Assembly (NCBI GenBank): GCA_934281605.1
Contig: CAKQXD010000001.1
Coordinates: 248,001-312,000 of the forward strand
Reading direction: 5' to 3'
Source: an uncultured Clostridia bacterium
Lineage (GTDB): Bacteria > Bacillota > Clostridia > Peptostreptococcales > Anaerovoracaceae
Length of the DNA: 64,000 nt
Shown here piece after piece: positions 40,115 to 49,232 of this stretch. The notes beneath the pieces were generated by a model. It saw only the letters and a program-made list of their open reading frames with translations, had not been told where the DNA came from and searched no databases. The position numbers were made by a program, and so were the translations under genes. Numbering within the stretch: the stretch's first letter is position 1; the number at the start of each line of letters is the position of its first letter.

Positions 40115-41331
40115 AACCTGTTAAAGTATCGCAGCTCAACAGCTACATCAAACGGATCCTGCAGACGGATCCCATACTGGGAAACGTTTCGGTGACAGGG
40201 GAAGTCTCCAATCTGAAATTCCACGGATCGGGACATGTATACTTTTCCCTGAAAGATGAAAAGAGCCGGATCAACTGTTTCCTGCCGTCCGACCGGGTGG
40301 CGCAGATCACCTGCGCACTGCAGGAGGGGATGGAAGTTATCGCCAGCGGATACATTTACCTGTATGAGCGAGGTGGGAGCTATTCCCTGAACGTGACCGA
40401 TCTGGAGGCAGCGGGGCAAGGCGAACTGGCGGTGGCTTTTGAGAAGCTGAAGCAGAAGCTGTCCCAAGAAGGGCTGTTCGATCCCATGCACAAGAAGCCG
40501 ATCCCGGCCTTTCCCCACAAGGTGGCGGTCGTCACATCAGAAACGGGAGCCGCGGTGCGGGATATTTTGAAAATCATACAGAAGAAAAATAATTACGTGG
40601 ATGTGCTCATCTACCCTGTTCTGGTACAGGGACCGGGAGCACCGGGTCAGATCGCAGCCGCCATCCGGGATCTCAATGCAAACTACCAGGATGTAGATAC
40701 GATCATCACAGGCAGAGGTGGCGGATCCATGGAGGAACTCTGGGCCTTCAACGAGGAAATCGTAACCCGGAGCATCTACGAATCGAAGATCCCGGTGATT
40801 TCTGCTGTAGGGCATGAAACGGATTTTACCATAGCAGACTTCGTAGCAGATCTGCGGGCGGAGACGCCGACGGCAGCAGCCGATGCAGCCGTACCGGACA
40901 CGAAGGCTTTGCAGGATACACTGACTGCATACCGAGACGACCTGAAACGGTCGCTGGAGCACCTGCTAGAGAGCAGAAAGCGCCGGCTTGCACTTTGCAG
41001 CATGGAGAACTTCGAGCGGGATATCCGTGGACGGATCGCAATGGAGCAGATGCGGGCAGATCACATAATGGAACAGATGAAACAGCAGCTGCAGGCCAAG
41101 GCAGCATCCTGCCGCAGCAGACTGGAGCTTTTGCGGGAGACCGTGGAGGCGGCAGATCCGGAGCGGATTTTGCAGAAAGGCTATACGATTTTGACCGATG
41201 AAGACGGCTGCGTGATCCGGGAAGTGGCAAAACTGCAAAAGGATCAGAAAGTGAGCCTGGAGGGCTCCGGAGGCTTTGCAGAAGCCATGATCCTGTCGGC
41301 GGGAAAGAAAACCGGAAAAGAGGTAACTTAA
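40105..41331 (+). CDS. xseA: Exodeoxyribonuclease VII large subunit
   Basis: XseA is the catalytic subunit of the single-strand DNA nuclease Exo VII. It has an OB-fold (GEVSNLKFHGSGHVYFSLKD near residue 31), the catalytic region with TSETGAAVRDI, ITGRGGGSMEELWAFNEE and SAVGHETDFTIADFVAD, and a long C-terminal coiled coil that binds XseB. ATG 40105 follows GGAGG; the 408-aa length is normal. It overlaps the M22 gene by 10 bases and abuts xseB. Confidence 0.96.
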   Translation: MGLKPVKVSQLNSYIKRILQTDPILGNVSVTGEVSNLKFHGSGHVYFSLKDEKSRINCFLPSDRVAQITCALQEGMEVIASGYIYLYERGGSYSLNVTDLEAAGQGELAVAFEKLKQKLSQEGLFDPMHKKPIPAFPHKVAVVTSETGAAVRDILKIIQKKNNYVDVLIYPVLVQGPGAPGQIAAAIRDLNANYQDVDTIITGRGGGSMEELWAFNEEIVTRSIYESKIPVISAVGHETDFTIADFVADLRAETPTAAADAAVPDTKALQDTLTAYRDDLKRSLEHLLESRKRRLALCSMENFERDIRGRIAMEQMRADHIMEQMKQQLQAKAASCRSRLELLRETVEAADPERILQKGYTILTDEDGCVIREVAKLQKDQKVSLEGSGGFAEAMILSAGKKTGKEVT

Positions 41332-41520
41332 ATGGCAGAAGAAAAGAAGAACTTCGAGGAATCTCTGAAGAAGCTGGAGGATATTTCCTCTAAACTGAAA
41401 GCAGAGGATATTACCCTGGAAGATGCAATAAAACAGTATGAAGAGGGGATCCGTTACTACAAGGAATGCAGTGAGATGCTGCAGGACGCCCAGCAGCGGA
41501 TCGAAACCCTGACGAAATAG
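41332..41520 (+). CDS. xseB: Exodeoxyribonuclease VII small subunit
   Basis: This 62-aa helical hairpin (NFEESLKKLEDISSKLKAED, LEDAIKQYEEGIRYYKECSE) wraps around the XseA coiled coil. The ATG follows the xseA stop with no gap, so synthesis of both subunits is coupled. Confidence 0.95.
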   Translation: MAEEKKNFEESLKKLEDISSKLKAEDITLEDAIKQYEEGIRYYKECSEMLQDAQQRIETLTK

Positions 41521-41567
41521 GCGCAGTAAGGAGTTAGTTGTAACCGGGAAGAAGGAGGAGTTGTGTT

Positions 41568-42464
41568 ATGAAGGAGTATACGTTTGAAGATTACAGAAAA
41601 CTGGTGGAAGATCATTTGATGGATTTCATCCCGGATATCGATCACAAGAGCATTACATTGTATGAATCCATGAAGTACAGTCTGTCGGCGGGAGGTAAGC
41701 GGATCCGTCCGGTGCTGCTGCTGGCGGCGTGTGATTTCTGCGGTGGTAAGATCGAAGAGGCTCTGCCGTATGCATGCGCTCTGGAATACATCCACAACTA
41801 TTCTCTGATCCACGACGATCTGCCGTGCATGGACAACGACGACCTGCGGAGAGGCAGACCGACCAACCACAAAGTATACGGTGAGGCCATGGCGACCCTG
41901 GCAGGAGACGGTCTGCAGGCTGCCGCTTTTGAAGCCATGAATCAGGACATGCTCCTGTACTTCGACGATCCGGATGCGCTGAAAAAGAGGATTCGAGCGT
42001 CCTTTGAAATCAGCAAGGGCGCAGGCTGCCGCGGCATGGTGGCAGGACAGGTGGCTGACATGGAAGCGGAGGACAAGAACTGCTCCCAGGAAATGATCGA
42101 CTACATCCATCTGACCAAAACGGCGGCTCTCATCGTAGCAGCTGTTCGTGCCGGCGCACAGCTGGGTAACTGCGATTCCGAGATGCTGGCACAGCTGACT
42201 ATCTATGCGGAAAACCTGGGACTGGCGTTCCAGATCTGCGACGATATTCTTGACGTTATCGGCGAGGAAGAAAAAATGGGTAAGAAGACCGGCATGGACT
42301 CCATCAATAAGAAAGCGACTTACCCAGCGCTCTACGGTCTGGAAAAATCCCAGGAGCACCTGGCAGAGCTGACGGATACAGCCATCAATGCGCTGGCCCG
42401 CTACTACGACAATGCAGAAGTGCTGACCAAACTGGCAAAGGATCTGGAAGTCAGAGGAAAATAG
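41568..42464 (+). CDS. ispA: Polyprenyl synthetase (farnesyl/geranyl diphosphate synthase)
   Basis: Condenses isopentenyl and dimethylallyl diphosphate units into farnesyl diphosphate. The first Asp-rich motif is LIHDDLPCMDNDDLRRGRPT near residue 82 and the second FQICDDILDVIGEE near 223. The 298-aa length and the position before dxs fit IspA. AGGAGG precedes ATG 41568. Confidence 0.94.
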   Translation: MKEYTFEDYRKLVEDHLMDFIPDIDHKSITLYESMKYSLSAGGKRIRPVLLLAACDFCGGKIEEALPYACALEYIHNYSLIHDDLPCMDNDDLRRGRPTNHKVYGEAMATLAGDGLQAAAFEAMNQDMLLYFDDPDALKKRIRASFEISKGAGCRGMVAGQVADMEAEDKNCSQEMIDYIHLTKTAALIVAAVRAGAQLGNCDSEMLAQLTIYAENLGLAFQICDDILDVIGEEEKMGKKTGMDSINKKATYPALYGLEKSQEHLAELTDTAINALARYYDNAEVLTKLAKDLEVRGK

Positions 42465-42490
42465 ACGGAATATAAGACGAGGTAATTGAC

Positions 42491-44362
42491 ATGAAGGACT
42501 ATCTGAAGCAGTTTCAGTTCCCCGAGGATCTGAAGGACATGGACTTCGACGAACTGGAGCTGCTGTCATATGAAATACGGGATTTTCTCATCGAGAAAGT
42601 ATCGAAAACAGGAGGGCATCTGTCCTCCAATCTGGGAGCGGTAGAATTGACCATCGCCCTCCATCGCTGCTTCGATGCACCCCGGGACAAGATCATCTGG
42701 GATGTGGGCCATCAGACCTATGTCCACAAGATCCTGACGGGACGGGTTGACGGCTTCGATACTCTGAGAAAATACGGCGGCATGAGCGGTTTCCCGAAGC
42801 ACAGAGACAGCGAATACGACCTGTTTGATACGGGGCACAGCAGCACATCTCTGTCGCTGGGTCTGGGACTTGCAGCAGCCAGGGATCTGGCAGGAGACGA
42901 CTACAACGTGGTATCCGTCATCGGCGACGGGGCCATGACAGGCGGGCTGGCCTTCGAGGCTCTTAACAACTCGGCTCATCTCAATACCAAGATGATCGTC
43001 GTCCTCAACGACAATGGAATGTCCATTTCGCCTAATATCGGCGGACTGTCCCACTATCTGGGTCGTCTGCGGGGATCGCGAAAATACATTTCCATGAAGG
43101 CGCAGATCAAGAAAAATATCTCGAAGGTGCCTCTTATCGGCGAAGGCATGGTAGCCGGGATGCAGCACGCAAGGGATTCCATAAAATACGCGGTCATCGA
43201 CGGTGTTTTGTTTGAAGAGCTGGGATTCAAGTACTTCGGACCAATCGACGGTCACGATCTGCAGGAGGTCTGCGAGACTCTGGAACTGGCGAAAGAGGCC
43301 GAGGGACCGGTGCTGATCCACGTCATGACTCAGAAGGGCAAAGGCTACAGCAAGGCGGAACTGAACCCCAACGTATTTCACGGCATCGGGCCGTTCGACA
43401 TGGAGACGGGACAGTTGCTTTCCAAGAGCAGCAAGCCGTCCTATTCAAGCGTCTACGGCTCCAAGCTGATCGAGCTGGCCAAAGAGAATGACAAGATCGT
43501 TGCCGTCAGCGCGGCCATGCTGGAGGGCACGGGACTGGCCAAGTTCAGTCACGAGTTCCCGAAACGGACGTTTGACGTCGGCATCGCCGAGGGACATGCA
43601 GTCACCTTCGCGGCGGGACTGGCCAAGGCCGGCTATAAGCCGTTTGTGACCATATACTCCACATTCCTGCAAAGAGCTTACGATGAGATCATGGAGGACG
43701 TCTGCCTGCAGGATCTGCCGGTGGTGTTCGCCATCGACAGGGCGGGGATCGTCGGAGCGGACGGTGAGACCCATCACGGTGTTTTCGATCTGAGCTATCT
43801 GAAACACATGCCGAACCTGACGGTGATGGCGCCGCAGGACGGAGCGGAGCTGGAATCCATGATGGAACTGGCTGCAAAGCTGGACGGTCCTTGTGCTATC
43901 CGGTATCCGAGGGGGACTGCACCGCAGCTGGGCGGAGCATGCCACGGAGAACCGCTGGAAATCGGCAGATCCATTCGTCTGCGGGAAGGCAAAGATGCGG
44001 ACATCTGGGCGCTGGGCTCCATGGTGGAAAAAGCCCTGGACGCAGCGGAGCTGTTAAAGAAGCACGGCGTCGAAGTCGGCGTGGTGAACATGCGATTTGC
44101 GAAACCGCTGGATGCGGACGCTTTGCAGGAAGCTGCGAAAGCGCACGACCTGATCGTAACGCTGGAGGACAACGTCCTGACTGGTGGCGCAGGAGAAGAG
44201 ATCGACGCACTTTTGATCAATGAAAATACACGGGTCGTCAACATGGGCTGGCCCGATACCTTTATAGAACACGGAAGCTGCGACCAGCTGTATCACGCAT
44301 ACGGTCTGGATGCCGCAGCCATTGCAGAAAGGATCAAGAAAGAACTTGAAGGCGAAAGATAG
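42491..44362 (+). CDS. dxs: 1-deoxy-D-xylulose-5-phosphate synthase
   Basis: The thiamine-diphosphate enzyme that begins the MEP isoprenoid pathway from pyruvate and glyceraldehyde 3-phosphate. It shows GDGAMTGGLAFEALNN (cofactor motif, near residue 145), HVMTQKGKGY, a pyrimidine-binding region (YSTFLQRAYDEIMEDVCLQD) and a transketolase C-terminal domain. At 623 aa it is complete. Its end overlaps tlyA by 17 bases. Confidence 0.97.
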   Translation: MKDYLKQFQFPEDLKDMDFDELELLSYEIRDFLIEKVSKTGGHLSSNLGAVELTIALHRCFDAPRDKIIWDVGHQTYVHKILTGRVDGFDTLRKYGGMSGFPKHRDSEYDLFDTGHSSTSLSLGLGLAAARDLAGDDYNVVSVIGDGAMTGGLAFEALNNSAHLNTKMIVVLNDNGMSISPNIGGLSHYLGRLRGSRKYISMKAQIKKNISKVPLIGEGMVAGMQHARDSIKYAVIDGVLFEELGFKYFGPIDGHDLQEVCETLELAKEAEGPVLIHVMTQKGKGYSKAELNPNVFHGIGPFDMETGQLLSKSSKPSYSSVYGSKLIELAKENDKIVAVSAAMLEGTGLAKFSHEFPKRTFDVGIAEGHAVTFAAGLAKAGYKPFVTIYSTFLQRAYDEIMEDVCLQDLPVVFAIDRAGIVGADGETHHGVFDLSYLKHMPNLTVMAPQDGAELESMMELAAKLDGPCAIRYPRGTAPQLGGACHGEPLEIGRSIRLREGKDADIWALGSMVEKALDAAELLKKHGVEVGVVNMRFAKPLDADALQEAAKAHDLIVTLEDNVLTGGAGEEIDALLINENTRVVNMGWPDTFIEHGSCDQLYHAYGLDAAAIAERIKKELEGER

Positions 44363-45152
44363 ACTGGATATCATACTGACAGAACGAAATATGTTCCCAT
44401 CGAGGGAAAAGGCCAAGGCGTCCATCATGGCGGGTCTCGTCTACGTGGACGGACAGCGGGTGGACAAGCCGGGCACACCGGTGGACAGAGAAGCGGAAAT
44501 TACCATTAAAGAAGCTCTTTGCCCCTATGTGAGCCGGGGCGGTCTGAAACTGGAAAAGGCGCTGGATCTTTATGGATTTTCCCTGCAGGACAATATTGCG
44601 GTGGACATCGGCGCATCCACGGGCGGTTTCACCGACTGCATACTGAAAAACGGGGCGAAGAAGGTCTTTGCCATCGACGTGGGCTACGGTCAGCTGGACT
44701 GGAAGCTGCGCAACGATCCACGGGTCGTCAACATGGAGAAGGTCAACGTCAGATATCTGGATCCTGAAACCATCGAAACACCGGTGGACTTCATCAGCAT
44801 CGACGTGTCCTTTATCTCGCTAAAGCTGGTATTTCCGGTGGCTGCGGGACTGCTGGGAGAAGACGGAAGTCTGGTATGTCTGGTGAAACCACAGTTTGAG
44901 GCCGGCAGAGAACAGGTAGGAAAGAAAGGCATCGTTCGTGATCCCAAGGTTCACTGTCAGGTAATCGAAAATGTTATCGAATATGGAATGGAAAACGGCT
45001 TATACAGCCACGGGGTGACCTGGTCTCCTGTTACGGGAGCCAAGGGCAACATCGAATATTTGCTTTATATGAAAAAACAGCCGCCGCAGGAAGGAATCAG
45101 TGAAGACGCGATCCGGAAACTGGTTGCGCATTCCCATGCGGAGCTGGAATGA
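44346..45152 (+). CDS. tlyA: TlyA family rRNA methyltransferase
   Basis: An N-terminal S4 RNA-binding domain (RLDIILTERNMFPSREKAKA, GLVYVDGQRVDKPG) is followed by an FtsJ-like methyltransferase domain (AVDIGASTGGFTDCILKNGA is SAM motif I). TlyA proteins 2'-O-methylate cytidines in 23S rRNA, and some also 16S; they were first called hemolysins. TTG 44346 was chosen as start (KAKDRLD follows); it lies inside dxs. Length 268 aa. The dxs-tlyA pairing is standard in Firmicutes. Confidence 0.9.
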   Translation: MKAKDRLDIILTERNMFPSREKAKASIMAGLVYVDGQRVDKPGTPVDREAEITIKEALCPYVSRGGLKLEKALDLYGFSLQDNIAVDIGASTGGFTDCILKNGAKKVFAIDVGYGQLDWKLRNDPRVVNMEKVNVRYLDPETIETPVDFISIDVSFISLKLVFPVAAGLLGEDGSLVCLVKPQFEAGREQVGKKGIVRDPKVHCQVIENVIEYGMENGLYSHGVTWSPVTGAKGNIEYLLYMKKQPPQEGISEDAIRKLVAHSHAELE

Positions 45153-45183
45153 TCACTATTATTCATTAATGGGAGGGAACAAA

Positions 45184-46374
45184 ATGGAATTATCAAAAAG
45201 AGTGAATGCCATGGGGCATTCCCCGATCCGGCGGTTCAACAAGTATGCGATCGACGCGGAAGCTGCCGGAAAGAAAGTGTATCATCTCAATATCGGCCAG
45301 CCTGATGTTGAGACGCCGGAGTGCTTCATGGAAGCAGTCAAGGACTTCGACAAGAAGGTCGTTGCCTATTCCGAGTCCGGTGGAGAAACGGTTCTTCAGG
45401 ATGCCATCTGCCGCTATTTTGAACGGTACGACATCCACTACGATCGTAACGAGATCCTGGTGACCAACGGCGGATCGGAAGCATTGAGCATGGTGTTTAC
45501 CGCAGTGCTGAATCCGGGTGAGGAAGCTATCATCGCAGAACCGTTCTACACCAACTATCATACGTTTATCACGGCGGCAGGCGGCAAGGTGGTTCCTGTG
45601 ACAACGAAAGCTGAGGACGGCTACGACTTCGCGAAAAAAGAGCTGATCGAAGCGGCCATCACACCGAACACCAGATGCATCTGCTGCATCAACCCGGGCA
45701 ACCCGACGGGTCGCGTCCTGACCATGGACGATATGAAGCTGATCGGAGAGATCGCCAAGGAACACGACCTTTGGATCATCGCTGACGAAGTGTACCGGGA
45801 ATTCGCCTATGACGATCGCAAAGCCGTATCCTTCGGTATGCTGGACGATCTGGCTGACCGCGTGGTCATAGTGGATTCCGTTTCCAAGCGGTTCTCCGCA
45901 TGCGGTGCGAGAGTGGGCTGCGTAGCCAGCAAGAACAAGGATCTGATGGACGGGCTGATGAAGATCGCCCAGGGCAGACTCTGCTGTCCGACGCTGGATC
46001 AGATCGGAGCGGCAGCTCTCTACAGCCTGGACGAAGCGTACTACGACGAAGTCAAGGCGGAATACGAATCCAGAAGAGACGTTTCCTACGAGGAACTGAT
46101 GAAGATCCCAGGAGTCGTTTGTCAGAAGCCGGGCGGAGCCTTCTACATGATGGCCAAGCTGCCGGTGGACGACGTGGAGAAATTCCTCATCTTCCTGCTG
46201 ACGGAGTTCGAAGACAACGGTGAAACGGTGATGTTCGCACCGGCCGAAGGCTTCTATGCGACGGAGGGCCTGGGCAGCGACGAAATGCGTATCGCCTACG
46301 TTCTCAATAAAGACGCGATGCGCCGCGGCGTAGAACTGATCCGTCTGGGACTGGAAGCATATAATAAAAAATAA
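45184..46374 (+). CDS. Class I/II pyridoxal-phosphate aminotransferase
   Basis: Fold type I aminotransferase of 396 aa. It shows NIGQPDVETPE near residue 38, TNGGSEALSMVF near 99 (cofactor phosphate), CINPGNPTGRVL near 173, ADEVYREF near 200, the Schiff-base Lys in DSVSKRFSACGARVG near 232, and a C-terminal Arg in MRIAYVL. The aspartate aminotransferase-like subgroup is likely, but substrate cannot be read from sequence. GGGAGG precedes ATG 45184. The 136-base gap to mutS holds an imperfect hairpin without T run. Confidence 0.88.
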   Translation: MELSKRVNAMGHSPIRRFNKYAIDAEAAGKKVYHLNIGQPDVETPECFMEAVKDFDKKVVAYSESGGETVLQDAICRYFERYDIHYDRNEILVTNGGSEALSMVFTAVLNPGEEAIIAEPFYTNYHTFITAAGGKVVPVTTKAEDGYDFAKKELIEAAITPNTRCICCINPGNPTGRVLTMDDMKLIGEIAKEHDLWIIADEVYREFAYDDRKAVSFGMLDDLADRVVIVDSVSKRFSACGARVGCVASKNKDLMDGLMKIAQGRLCCPTLDQIGAAALYSLDEAYYDEVKAEYESRRDVSYEELMKIPGVVCQKPGGAFYMMAKLPVDDVEKFLIFLLTEFEDNGETVMFAPAEGFYATEGLGSDEMRIAYVLNKDAMRRGVELIRLGLEAYNKK

Positions 46375-46510
46375 GAATGAGAAAACGGCCGTAAAGGCCT
46401 GTGATGTTGTGAGGTGCGGGGATGATTTTCTCCGCATCTTGCGCGTATTTGAGAAGGTCGAAGAAACGAGAAAAGAGATTTAGGGAAGAACGAAGAGAAA
46501 GGAACAGCGG

Positions 46511-49213
46511 ATGGCAGCAAAAAAACTTTCACCGATGATGCAGCAATACATGGAAATCAAGGAGGCTCACCAGGATTGTATCCTGTTTTTCCGCCTGGGC
46601 GATTTCTACGAGATGTTTTTTGAAGACGCCAAGCTGGTTTCCAGAGAACTGGAGCTGACGCTGACCGGGAAGAACTGCGGACTGGAAGAGCGCGCACCCA
46701 TGTGCGGCGTGCCGTTTCATTCTGCAGACACCTATATCGCACGGCTCATCGAGAAGGGGCACAAAGTCGCCATCTGCGAGCAGACGGAGGATCCGGCTTC
46801 TGCAAAGGGCCTGGTCAAGCGTGAGGTCATCCAGATCGTGACGCCGGGCACGGTGCTTAGCAGCAGCATGCTGAAAGAAAAAGAAAACAACTACATCGCG
46901 TCCATCTATGCCGGGGAGGATTCCATCGGTCTGGCTTACTGCGACGTCTCCACCGGGGAGATGAACCTGACGACGATCCGCGGAGCGAACCAGCGGGAAA
47001 ACCTGGTCAACGAGATCGTCAAGATCAGCGCCCGGGAAGTCCTGGTCAACCAGGAGACGGACGACAAGATCGACACGGAAGAAATGAAGCCTGTGACGGA
47101 GGCGTATTTCAACATCGCCGCCGATGAGTTTTACCGGCCTGACGCGGTGCGGGACACCATCAAGCGGCAGTTTCACGTATCGGCGCTGCTGGGCATCGGC
47201 GTGGAGGAGGATTCCCCGGCAGAATTCGCACTGGGATCTCTGCTGCTGTATTTGCTGGACACTCAGAAGAATAACCTGGGTCACATCGCTTTCCTAAACA
47301 CTTATACGCTGGGGCAGCACATGTCTTTAGATAAATCGACCATCAAGAACCTGGAACTGACGGAAACTTTGTTCGAAAAAAAATTAAAAGGCTCTCTTCT
47401 GGGCGTGCTGGACAAGACAGGTACGGCGATGGGATCACGTAAACTGAAGCAGTGGATCAAGGAGCCTCTCAACGACGTAACGGAGATCGCCCTCCGGCTG
47501 GATGCGGTGGAATACCTGACGGACAACGTCCTGGCCCGCAACAACATCAGGGAACAGCTGAAACACGTCTACGACTTCGAGCGACTGACGGGACGGATCG
47601 CCTGCGGCAGTGCCAACGGCAAAGATCTCATTGCCCTCAGCGCATCCTGCAGCGCTCTTCCTGACATCAAATACGAGCTGGCAGAGTGCGGAAGCCGTCT
47701 GCTGGAGGATTTGGATGAAGAAATCTCCTCTCTGGAAGAAGTTCGCAGCCTCATCGACGCAGCCATCGTGGACGATCCGCCATTCACCATCAAAGAAGGC
47801 GGCCTCATCAAGGAAGGTTTCTCGGACGAACTAGACGAGCTGAAAAACTCCATCGCCGACGCCCAGGCCTGGATCGCCGGACTGGAGGGCAGCGAACGGG
47901 AGCGGACCGGTATCAAAAACCTGAAAGTCGGCTACAACAAGGTCTTCGGCTATTATCTGGAAGTGACCAAATCTTACTACGATCTGATCCCGGAGAATTA
48001 CATCCGCAAGCAGACCTTATCCAACTGCGAGCGGTTCATCACCCCGGAATTAAAGGAGACGGAACGTCTTGTGCTCAACGCTGAGACCAAGATCAACCAG
48101 CTGGAATACGACCTGTTCTTAGAACTGCGTCAGGATCTGCAGCAGTACATTAGTCAGATCCAGAAAACGTCCCGAGCCATCGCCTCCCTGGATGTGCTGG
48201 CTTCTTTCGCAGAGGTCAGCGAAAAGTACGGCTATGTCAAACCGCAGGTAGACGACGGCGACGTGATCCGGATCGAAAAGGGCAGGCACCCGGTCATAGA
48301 GCAGACCATCCGGGACGGCATTTTCGTCAGCAACGACACGTATCTCAACAAAGACGACCAGAGCCTGCTGCTGATCACCGGACCCAACATGTCGGGTAAA
48401 TCAACTTATATGCGGCAGACTGCCCTCATCGTCCTTATGGCCCAGGCAGGCTGTTTCGTACCGTGCGAGCGGGCGCGGATCGGCGTATGCGACCGGATCT
48501 TTACCAGAATCGGTGCGTCGGACAACCTGGCGCAGGGACAGAGTACCTTCTTCGTAGAGATGAGCGAGCTTTCGTATATCTTAAACACGGCGACTTCCCG
48601 CAGCCTGGTGATCCTGGACGAGATCGGACGGGGCACAAGCACCTACGATGGTCTTTCCATCGCCTGGGCGGCGGCCGAATACCTGTGCGGCAGCGGTCGG
48701 AAAATCAGGACGTTATTCGCAACGCACTACCACGAAATGACGGCGTTGGAAGGAACGCTGAAGGGTGCGAAAAACCTCAACGTGGACGTGGCAGAAGAAA
48801 ACGGCAACGTCGTCTTTTTACATAAAATCGTCGAGGGCAGCGCCAGCCGCAGCTACGGCATCCACGTGGCCAAACTGGCGGGAGCACCGAAGGAACTGCT
48901 GGAGCGGGCTCAGGAGCGGCTCGCGGATTTAGAGAACGGGAGCACGGCGGACGCTGTAGTGGCACATACGGAACGGACTGCAGGCTCTTTGCAGGAGGCA
49001 GAGACGGGCACGTCCCAGGTCGCCGAGGAAGCAGGCGTTTCTACTGCAAGGACTACTGCAAAGGCTTCTCCGAAGAAAGACGGTGAGCAGCAGCTTTCTC
49101 TCTTCGATCTGGCGCCTAACGCCATCCCCCAGAGACTGCGGGATCTGGATCTGATGAACACCACGCCGTCCCAGGCACTGCAGATTTTAGAGGAATTGAA
49201 AGAGTACTTATAA
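46511..49213 (+). CDS. mutS: DNA mismatch repair protein MutS
   Basis: MutS recognises mismatches. The N-terminal mismatch domain has FFRLGDFYEMFFEDA (Phe-x-Glu motif), and the ATPase has TGPNMSGKSTYMRQ (Walker A, near residue 621) and ILDEIGRGTSTYDG (Walker B). At 900 aa it is full length. The C-terminal linker (about residues 810-855) is variable and holds two CTGCAAAG octamers. It is followed by QLSLFDLAP, a textbook beta-clamp binding motif (QLSLF). Confidence 0.97.
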   Translation: MAAKKLSPMMQQYMEIKEAHQDCILFFRLGDFYEMFFEDAKLVSRELELTLTGKNCGLEERAPMCGVPFHSADTYIARLIEKGHKVAICEQTEDPASAKGLVKREVIQIVTPGTVLSSSMLKEKENNYIASIYAGEDSIGLAYCDVSTGEMNLTTIRGANQRENLVNEIVKISAREVLVNQETDDKIDTEEMKPVTEAYFNIAADEFYRPDAVRDTIKRQFHVSALLGIGVEEDSPAEFALGSLLLYLLDTQKNNLGHIAFLNTYTLGQHMSLDKSTIKNLELTETLFEKKLKGSLLGVLDKTGTAMGSRKLKQWIKEPLNDVTEIALRLDAVEYLTDNVLARNNIREQLKHVYDFERLTGRIACGSANGKDLIALSASCSALPDIKYELAECGSRLLEDLDEEISSLEEVRSLIDAAIVDDPPFTIKEGGLIKEGFSDELDELKNSIADAQAWIAGLEGSERERTGIKNLKVGYNKVFGYYLEVTKSYYDLIPENYIRKQTLSNCERFITPELKETERLVLNAETKINQLEYDLFLELRQDLQQYISQIQKTSRAIASLDVLASFAEVSEKYGYVKPQVDDGDVIRIEKGRHPVIEQTIRDGIFVSNDTYLNKDDQSLLLITGPNMSGKSTYMRQTALIVLMAQAGCFVPCERARIGVCDRIFTRIGASDNLAQGQSTFFVEMSELSYILNTATSRSLVILDEIGRGTSTYDGLSIAWAAAEYLCGSGRKIRTLFATHYHEMTALEGTLKGAKNLNVDVAEENGNVVFLHKIVEGSASRSYGIHVAKLAGAPKELLERAQERLADLENGSTADAVVAHTERTAGSLQEAETGTSQVAEEAGVSTARTTAKASPKKDGEQQLSLFDLAPNAIPQRLRDLDLMNTTPSQALQILEELKEYL

Positions 49214-49232
49214 GGGTTAATAAGGGTATCAT

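Noticed and set aside
46405..46440. Hairpin TGCGGGGA/TTCTCCGCA between the aminotransferase and mutS as a terminator
   Set aside because: The stem is imperfect and no T run follows, so termination is not supported.
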